From NCBI GenBank assembly GCA_018398575.1, contig JAGTXZ010000019.1:930001-994000 (forward strand): 64,000 nt of DNA, given 5' to 3'. A program made the position numbers and the translations under genes. This document shows positions 57,322 to 64,000 of the stretch, in pieces. The notes beneath the pieces were generated by a model. The model ran no database searches, was not told where the DNA came from, and was given only the letters and a program-made list of their open reading frames with translations. Origin of the DNA: Ampelomyces quisqualis (taxonomy: Eukaryota; Ascomycota; Dothideomycetes; Pleosporales; Phaeosphaeriaceae). The first letter of the stretch is position 1, and each line of letters opens with the position of its first letter.

Positions 57322-58888
57322 CTACAAACCCTTTCCAGCCGACTTTGCGGCGTCTAGACGAGCATTGATGTGTGGCACAGCAGCAGTCCGGGGCGCGGGG
57401 GCATTGATGATTTGCCGCATGATTGCTCGTCGAGGCATTGAGATTCGGCTGTACAGCACGACAGCGCCAGTCAGCAGCGCAAGCGCACCTGCTTGGTGGG
57501 CAGAAGCAAGCCATGTGGGCACCATGTAGATGAGCGTGCTGATGCCGAGGGCGACTTGCAGCGAGACGAGATGAACGACACCAAGGACGCCTTTCTGTGC
57601 GTCCTTGGGAAGCTTGCTGCGGACGCCCTTGGAGAAGCGCGTGTAAGCAAACAGAGAAATGATGGCAGTAAAAGTAGTTGTAGCAAGCATGCGGTGGTCA
57701 AGCTGGACAAGTGATGGGTTTTCCAGCATGTTGCGCCACCACAAGTCTGACTGGTCAGGGACATGGCTATAGAAAGGGTCAAACAGCTCTTTCTTTGGCG
57801 GTGTCAGACCAAGGCCCATCCATGGAAACTCGTTGTAGATGAGACCGGCATCCAGGCCAGCAACGAGAGCGCCCGACATGGCAGTGGTGAAGACAAGCAG
57901 TACGAGCGCGGTGACAGAACCACGGAAGACACGCAGGGCAGGGTGTTGTAGTGTCTTGAGCTTCTCTGCAGCCTTGGCAGGGTCGGCCAGCATGCGATGC
58001 TCCTTGAGGATGGAGAGACCCGTGTAGACCATGGAGCAGTAGACGGTAAAGGCGGCGCCGAGATGAGCCGTGAGTCGGTACTGGCTAACACGCGGATGGC
58101 TGCCAGGATCAAACAGGTCGTCCTTGAGCCCACTCTTGACCATCCACCATCCGATGGCGCCTTGGAAGCCGATCATGCCGCAGATGCCGACGAGCTTCCC
58201 GGCCGTTGACAGTGCGACTCTTCGGCGGGCGATGAAGTAGGCGGTCGGGAGGAGGAAGGTGACGCCAATGACTCGACCCCACAGACGGTGGGCCCACTCC
58301 ATGAAGTAGATTTGCTTGAACTCGGGCAGCGTCATGCTCGAGTTGAGCTGGGCAAACTCGGGAGAAGAGCGATACTTGTCGAACTCGCTCTCCCAGGCGT
58401 CGTGGCTGCTCGGCCATAGCGAGCCTGTGACGGGCCGCCATTCGGTGATACTCAGTCTGCGGGGATCAGCAGGAGGGCTCCATGAGAAGGCGGTGCACCT
58501 ACCCAGACTCTGTGAGTCGCGTCAGGCCGCCAAACACGACGATGCCGAAGACGCTTGCTGCGCTGCCCAGCAGCCAGTATGCGACGGTCTTGGAGGACGT
58601 GTTGGGGAAGCTGGTGTTGGGGGAGCTGGTGGTGGAGGAGCTGGTGGTGGGGGAGCTGGTGGTGGGGGAGCTGGTGTTGGGGAAGCTGGTGGAGGAGGGG
58701 AGGAAGCCGGTGGAGGACAGGGGGTCAATGGCCACACTGCTCTGCAGCGGCTGGGTCGACTTCCATCTCAGCGACTGCGAGACGGGGCGAACGGACGAGT
58801 GGAGACACGGCCGGCACACGAACAGGCGGCGCGAGAGGCGCGGTGCTGCCGTGCGCAGCTGTGGGAGGGTGTGGAAGATGGACGCCAT
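57322..58888 (-). CDS. COX15: heme A synthase, mitochondrial (Cox15)
   Basis: Inner-membrane enzyme that oxidises the C8 methyl of heme O to a formyl group, making heme A for cytochrome c oxidase. Exon 1 58888-58503, intron 58502-58457 (46 nt, GTAGGT...CAG), exon 2 58456-57322; about 506 residues. Start ATG 58888 gives a classical presequence (MASIFHTLPQLRTAAPRLSR); an upstream ATG at 58996 would hide it. Eight membrane segments in two four-helix halves. Key motifs: GGLTRLTESGLSITEWRPV across the splice junction, FMEWAHRLWGR with a heme-ligand His, RLTAHL, GLDAGLIYNEFPWMG, and QLDHRMLAT. A tandem Ser/Thr/Pro repeat (about residues 60-85, TTSSPTTSS-like) sits between presequence and first helix and is unusual for the family. 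Shares a 490-bp divergent promoter with the BTB gene. Confidence 0.96.
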
Positions 58889-59381
58889 GGGGTGGTGGGA
58901 GGAGGAGAGGCGCGGGGTGACTCTTCTTGGTGGTTGGACATGTCGTTGGAGTGCGGCGGCGGCTGATTGGGTGGGCAGCGTCGGCGGCAGAAGCATTGAT
59001 CACACGGGCAGTCCACAGCGGACATGATGGTTCTCCCTTCTCCGTAGACGACATGGCGTGCAGTGTCACCTGGCCTCTGCTCCTCGCATCTGCTTTTGCC
59101 TTGTACCACAGTACCGAGCACCGAGTACCACCGGGGAAGATGAGCATCCGGCACGTGACCCTGTCGGAGCAACCCCGCCGGATTCTCATCTGGAGTCCCA
59201 TCTGATGCTCATCTGGATTCTCGTCTGATTCTCGTCTGATACTCCGTACCCCCGGTGGCATTATCTGCTCGCTACATGATCCTGTCTCGGTGATACCCCC
59301 CTTTGCCGCCGCACAACCGTCCATCCTCGCCCTCTCGCCGGCACGTGAGCACTCGCCCATGGTCCCGTGACGGCGCCTAGC
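58889..59381. promoter_or_regulatory. divergent promoter region COX15 / BTB gene
   Basis: The two genes are transcribed away from each other. 59180-59245 holds short imperfect repeats of TCTCATCTGGATTC/TCTCGTCTGATTC, ending in a TACTCCGTA motif at 59240-59248. I see no clear TATA box. Confidence 0.4.
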
Positions 59382-62098
59382 ATGGACCCGGCCGACCGCC
59401 ATGTCTCGCTCTTCTCGCCCGCCGTGCCTCCCCTCCTGCCCGCGTCGCTGCCAAACATGTCCAAGCGCACTGCGAGGCTCAACGCGCCCATCGTGCAGCT
59501 GCACACGCAGATCCCCGCGGCGCAGAAGAGCGGCGACGACCCCACCACCCCGCTGGAAGGCACGAGCAGGAAGCGCACCACCATGGACCTTATGAACTCA
59601 GAGCGCGCCACCATGACCTCGCTGGCCAACCTGTTCAGCGAGACCACCATGTCCGCCTCCCGCGCGCCGTCCTACAGCAACGCCACAGGCCCCCTCTATC
59701 TGCGCGGTACGCTCTTTCCTCTTTCCTCTTTCCTCTTTCCTCTTCCCTCTTCCCTCTTCCCTCTTCCCCCGTTCTCGACACGCCCCGCTCGCCCTCACTG
59801 ACGCACACAGCATCCGCCGACGCCATCCCCCTGCCCGACCACCTCTACACCCGCGGCCTCCTCCAAGGCCGCCACTCTGACATCACCCTGATTGCTTTTG
59901 GCCAGCGTTACAATCTCCACCGTCTCATCCTCGACCGCGCCCCCTTCTTCACCACGGCCCTTTCCGAGCCCTGGGTCGAGAGCCAGAACAAGGAGGTCCC
60001 GCTGCACCCAGAGCAAATCGACCCGAGCATCACCAGAGAGTCGTTCGAGCTGGCCATCAGGAAGCTGTATGGCGTCGACATCTCGCACGAGTCGGACGCC
60101 GAGGCCGTTGGTCTCTTTGCCACGGGCTGCTGGCTGGAGATGCAGGACCTCATTGACTCGGCCATCGAGTCGATTCTCCGCCAAATGGCCCCAGACACGC
60201 TCGCCCTCCTGGTTCGCCTCGTCACAACCAACTACTACGGTCGCTCAGGTGACCGCATCCTCGAGTCTGCCAAGGCCATGCTCAGCAGAATAGGCTGGGA
60301 AATGCCCATCAAGTACTGGGACGACATGCCGGGCGACATTATCCGTGAACTCTTGGGGTCAGACGGCTTCTTCGTCGATAGCGAGTGGGATCGATGGGTC
60401 TTGGCCAAGCGTCTGCTGGACCGTCGACTACGGCAGGCTGCTGTCGAGGCTGGCTTGATGCAACGAGGCCAAAAGCCCGCTCCGCAAGCACCCACCTCGT
60501 TGCGACTCATGGCCGTACGCTTCGATGGCGTCTACCGACAGAATGCACTCACAGCCGCAAATGCCTCCTCGGACGCCCATGGCGACTGGCTAGCCTTGTA
60601 CACGGCGCCGGAGATCGAACGCATCCTAGTCCTCCTCGATGAAGGCATCCATTACCTTCACATGGACTACGAGCAGCTCGATTTCATCCGAAACGCACGT
60701 GATATCTTTGGCCTCCCAGTCATGCCTGAGCGTGTAGTCTCCAACGCACTGTGGCAGCAGCTGTCCCTTCGCCAACGAGTTCTGAACGCTGATGAGTCGG
60801 CGCAGGAGCTTGGCCTCCGCCAAACACCCCCAGAACCAGAATCACCAGGCGCTGGCACTAAGAGTGAAGGCGCATCCACGACGAAAGGGAAGGAAGTCGC
60901 GGTGGCGGTGGCGGATGAAGCAGAGATCGAGTCTGATAGCTGGGACGCTAATGGCAGGCCCCGCAAGTTCTGGATACCTAGCTCTGACTGCAACATTGTG
61001 CTTGGAAACGGTGCAGATCCTGTTGTGACAACCTCAAGTTCCTTCCAACGACATGCCACCAGACTCTCCGCCACAATGCAGCCGGAAGACGCACTATGGG
61101 CCACCGACTTTGCATCGACTCCATCCACTTTCACAAACCCCAACACCCGAATGGACCCGTCGATTCGGCGGCCCATCTCTGCAGGCGGTGGCAATGCTGG
61201 ACAGCCCAAGCCCATCGCCTACACTGAATCTCCTCCCTTCCGCTTCTCCGCAGAATTTCCAAACCCCCGGTTCTTGAAAGAAAAGAAGCGCGTTTACTCT
61301 CGTACTGTCTCATATGCCGGCTCCCTCTGGAACATCTACATCCAAAAAGTCCGATCCGCCAAAAACGTCCAGCTTGGCGTCTACCTGCATCGTGTCAAAG
61401 ACCGCGAAACCGAAGAAATCACCGGCAGCAACAACCTCAGCCAGGAAAACAACCATTCTGTCGACGAGCGCATCGGCCAACTCGAGCGCGAAATGCTCAT
61501 GCGCTCTGCCCACAACGACATGCGTCGCGCCGCACGCAACCTTATCAACGACGCAACCGGCGAAGAAGACACGTCTGGCAGCGGCGGCGATGCTGACACC
61601 AACTCGCTTTCCCGCCCCTTATTCGCGAGCACTTCGCTCCACCGCCGACGCAGCGCAAACATGACCCGCATCTCAGCACGCGACAACACTTTTCCATTCT
61701 CCCCGTCTCCCCAAGACTCCCCTTCTTTTCCCATGCCAACATCATCTCCCAGTCCCTCGTCAGATCCCGACCCCAACTCCGACTCCGACTCCAGGCTCTT
61801 GCACATCCCGCTTCCTCGCCGCTCATCCATCCCCGCTCTCCCCCCATACGTCGACGCCCGTCCAACGATCAAGACGTATTTTAAGATATACTCCCCGAGT
61901 AAAGGCGGGCGGATGCTGAGCATCTACGAATCCGCGCCGGATAGGTTCAATTTCAGCCAGTCATGGGGATGGAAGAGTAGTACGCTTATGCTGGATGAAG
62001 TTGCGCTGACGGGCGAGGATGGGGAGGATGGGGAAGAGAGAAAGAGTGCTAGGGGTGAGGCCAAGTTGAGGTTCATGGTTGTTATTGGGAATCTGTAG
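59382..62098 (+). CDS. BTB/POZ-BACK domain protein
   Basis: Two exons, 59382-59706 and 59811-62098, about 870 residues. The frame opens at a GTG upstream, so ATG 59382 (MDPADRHVSLF) is the start. After a disordered N-terminus of about 115 residues comes a BTB fold (YTRGLLQGRHSDITLIAFG, YNLHRLILDRAPFFTTAL), then a BACK-like helical part (GLFATGCWLEMQDLIDSAIE to the WDRWVLAKRLLDRR region). A second globular region at about residues 590-680 and 780-870 (FRFSAEFPNPRFLKEKKRV, KTYFKIYSPSKGGRMLS) is split by a long Ser/Pro-rich insert. BTB-BACK proteins are often substrate adaptors of cullin-3 ligases; that role here is inference. The intron (104 nt) is lengthened by a polypyrimidine tandem repeat. 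Confidence 0.9.
59707..59780 (+). repeat. polypyrimidine tandem repeat in the BTB intron
   Basis: Repeated CTCTTTC then CTCTTCC heptamers fill about 59711-59766, making the intron twice as long as its neighbours. Likely variable between strains. Confidence 0.8.
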
Positions 62099-62449
62099 AA
62101 GATGGGAACTTGGTGGCGTTATCCTTTTTCTTTTCATCGCCATGATGCATAGCCGTGAGTAAGGGTGTCTCCGGATGGTTACTTTTCTTCTTTTTCTCTG
62201 AGAATAGCTCGTTTGATACCCGCCGCAAAGTACCAATCAGTCAGTTCAAAAAGACGCTTTCATTTTACCCCTTTTCTACGCCGTCCAAATACTTTTATTT
62301 CTAGACTGGACTGCAAGTAGCCCGTCTTTCCTCGCCGCATTACCCTCGTTCCTCTCAAACTAACATACACTATCCTGATGCGCTCGCCATCACAAAACAC
62401 CCTCAATCCAGCGTCCTCTACGGAGTACGAGCTGTCGGCATCTCATCTT
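62099..62449. other. intergenic
   Basis: 3' flank of the BTB gene and of the broken minus-strand gene. A TACGGAGTA motif is at 62419-62427. Nothing else seen. Confidence 0.4.
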
Positions 62450-63050
62450 CTACAACGGCCAGACGGGCACCTTCCCAGGCGCAGTATGCACCAAGGCCCA
62501 GACATTCTTGACGCAGAACCCGACGCTGTCGAAGAGTTTCCCAAACACATCCTTGACCGACCGAGGCACACTAGCATGGACAGACTTCCCCCCCTCGCCC
62601 ACGTCGTGCTTCAACCAAACACCTGTGTCGAGGAGCGTGCGCGTGCCCCAGCGCCACGCGAAAACATCTTGTTCACCGTCCCCTTGCCGGAAGCGAAGGC
62701 GCATCGCGGCCTCGTCGACTCCCTGCCACGCGTCGGGCTTTCTTGGTTTCGGCCTTGAAGGCGTCTTGCACGTTGTTCGAGGGGCGTGTGTCTTTGCAAC
62801 GCGCAATCATGTCGATGATGTGCTGCGCGTACGCTTTCAGGTCGTATGCGGTGCTGGGAAGGGAGTTTAGCAACGCCGCTACTGTGTCCTTGCACTGGTT
62901 GTTTGAGAGGCGAAGGCCAGGGCTGTTCGGGAAGGTGTTGCGCGCGCGCAAGCAAGCATGTCAGGGAGAAGGTGTGGAGCACGCTTTAGTTGCTTGTTCA
63001 GGCTGAGGTTGGGGAGGGAGGTGATGGAGCCCTCGTGTGCGATCAAGTGG
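62450..63050 (-). pseudogene. broken unnamed fungal gene (two frameshifts, no start)
   Basis: Protein-like sequence on the minus strand passes through three frames. From about 63030 it reads IAHEGSITSLPNLSLNKQL in one frame; at a GCGCGCGC run near 62940 it moves to another (NTFPNSPGLRLSNNQCK, AYAQHIIDMIARCKDTRPS); near 62755, at AACCAAGAAAGCCC, to a third (PDAWQGVDEAAMRLRFRQ, GTRTLLDTGVWLKHDVG), ending at the stop at 62450. No GT-AG intron explains either shift, and an in-frame TGA with no ATG precedes the 5' end. The residues are conserved-looking and tryptophan-rich, so it was a real gene of about 190 residues or a longer one now truncated. Assembly indels are the alternative. I do not recognise the family. 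Confidence 0.65.
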
Positions 63051-63089
63051 TCAGGTTTTCAGGAGCGTATTTATTACGGAGGTTCTATT

Positions 63090-64000
63090 TCATACTCCGT
63101 CTTCAACATCTTCCCCGTCAGTCCGCTTACAGTACTCTCTGAGAACGTGAGCCAGCTTCGCACGACCATCTTTCCGCTCAAACACTTGGGCATGGTCTAC
63201 TGTTGGCCACCACAGCGTATGTAAACCGGTGCTCTTCCACTCGTGATTCTTCCAGGATCCATCCTCACTCTTCAGGTCAACACCGTTCAGATATTTCCCA
63301 ACTGTCTCGGTGTCCACAATCAAGTCCTTTCCTCCCAGACTGACCGTAACGTCGCGCCCTCCAAGATCTTCTTTCCACAACAGATTGTGAGCCCAGAAAA
63401 AGTGACGTGCAAGGGTGTGGGCAACCATCATGTCGCGGGAGGCAAAATAGTACAGCTGATGCTCATTTGCAGTTCGCGGCTGTCGCGCTGTGAAGTTATA
63501 TGCGACATCTGGAAGATGGAGCAGAAATGTAACGGGGTCGACAAATAGCATTGGGCCAATCTTGGGGGCGGTCGTTGGATTTTCCAGAAGATGCGTGGAT
63601 ACTACAGAACCATAAGAGTGCGACATGAGGACGACCTTGTCGAGGCTATGGCGCTCAAGAATGATGTTTATCTGGCGGCAGATCTCGTCTCTGTCCAGGA
63701 CGGGTCCGGTGATGCGGAAGCTGATGGGCATGAGCTCCACAGCTATGATGCCTACTTCTCCATCTTCTCCTGCCTGTGGGTCGAGTTTGTTGATCTCGTC
63801 GAGGAACCTGGTATATGGCCACAGCCCAATGCCGATGCCATGTATGAAGAGTACAGGCAGACGGGTGCGGGAAGTGTGTGGTCGGTACCAGTAGCTGAGA
63901 TCCGGGGCGGACGATAGTTGACGCGTGAGCAAGCTGACAGGCCGTGGCGGAAAGATTGACAGTGCGCTGCGCAAGCGTGTACGGTACAAGGAGAAGCCAG
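63090..64000 (-). CDS. alpha/beta hydrolase, 5' end beyond the window
   Basis: The open frame continues to the right edge, so the N-terminus is missing; about 303 residues are present. Alpha/beta-hydrolase fold: LPVLFIHGIGIGLWPY (strand 3 and oxyanion loop), SHSYGSVVST with the nucleophile Ser in an S-x-S-x-G elbow, GGKDLIVDTE near an acid position, and VDHAQVF with the likely catalytic His. The segment before it (LSYWYRPHTSRTRLP) is typical of a fungal family of longer hydrolases with N-terminal membrane helices; that part would lie outside. Substrate unknown. Stop at 63090, 40 bp from the broken gene on the same strand. Confidence 0.88.
   Translation of the reverse strand, partial: GFSLYRTRLRSALSIFPPRPVSLLTRQLSSAPDLSYWYRPHTSRTRLPVLFIHGIGIGLWPYTRFLDEINKLDPQAGEDGEVGIIAVELMPISFRITGPVLDRDEICRQINIILERHSLDKVVLMSHSYGSVVSTHLLENPTTAPKIGPMLFVDPVTFLLHLPDVAYNFTARQPRTANEHQLYYFASRDMMVAHTLARHFFWAHNLLWKEDLGGRDVTVSLGGKDLIVDTETVGKYLNGVDLKSEDGSWKNHEWKSTGLHTLWWPTVDHAQVFERKDGRAKLAHVLREYCKRTDGEDVEDGV

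Noticed and set aside
58725..59504. 259-codon minus-strand frame over the COX15/BTB promoter
   Set aside because: Covers the coding parts of two certain genes in the wrong frame; no domain.

Overview
This window is nuclear DNA of a filamentous ascomycete (Pezizomycotina; Dothideomycetes is my best guess, an inference). The support is: genes with 46-57 nt GT-AG introns carrying CTAAC/CTGAC branch points; fungal-type proteins (SP-RING Nse2, Cox15, F-actin capping alpha, fungal MFS hexose transporter); a Helitron destroyed by C-to-T/G-to-A changes of the repeat-induced point mutation (RIP) kind; and a Pol III U6 snRNA gene.

Layout. 0.6-19.4 kb is gene-dense: an unnamed nuclear-type protein, a large disordered regulator-like protein, F-actin capping protein alpha, a mitochondrial oxoglutarate/malate-type carrier (minus), the SUMO ligase Nse2 (minus), a single-pass membrane protein (minus) and a giant six-exon coiled-coil protein. 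A small AT-rich decayed islet lies at about 10.8-11.2 kb. 19.4-34.4 kb is gene-poor. It holds one small proline-rich gene at 26.9 kb, a strange tract at 27.5-30.65 kb made of exon-like pieces with splice-like borders (three to four copies of a ~225-bp unit, then four copies of an 88-bp unit), and a U6 snRNA gene at 31.9 kb interrupted by a 50-nt spliceosomal-type intron. At 34.5-36.6 kb is a five-exon hexose transporter. 37-43.85 kb is a RIP-degraded Helitron, followed by a long imperfect hairpin (45.7 kb) and a small secreted cysteine-containing protein (46.1 kb). 47.4 kb carries a PEBP-family gene, 51.6 kb a protein with a CxxC...CxxGH motif; the rest up to 56.1 kb has no gene I can support. 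56.1-64 kb is gene-dense again: a tiny MYND protein, COX15 (minus), a BTB/BACK protein (plus, divergent from COX15), a broken unnamed gene (minus) and the 3' part of an alpha/beta hydrolase (minus, running off the window).

The genes are housekeeping neighbours rather than a pathway cluster. The most interesting items are the U6 gene with its GC-AG intron in the catalytic-core region, the tandem exon-like repeat locus, and the Helitron's very clean mutational signature: CpA after a pyrimidine (YCA, or TGR on the other strand) is almost absent, while RCA is kept. The frame of the old Rep/helicase is continuous for about 4 kb.
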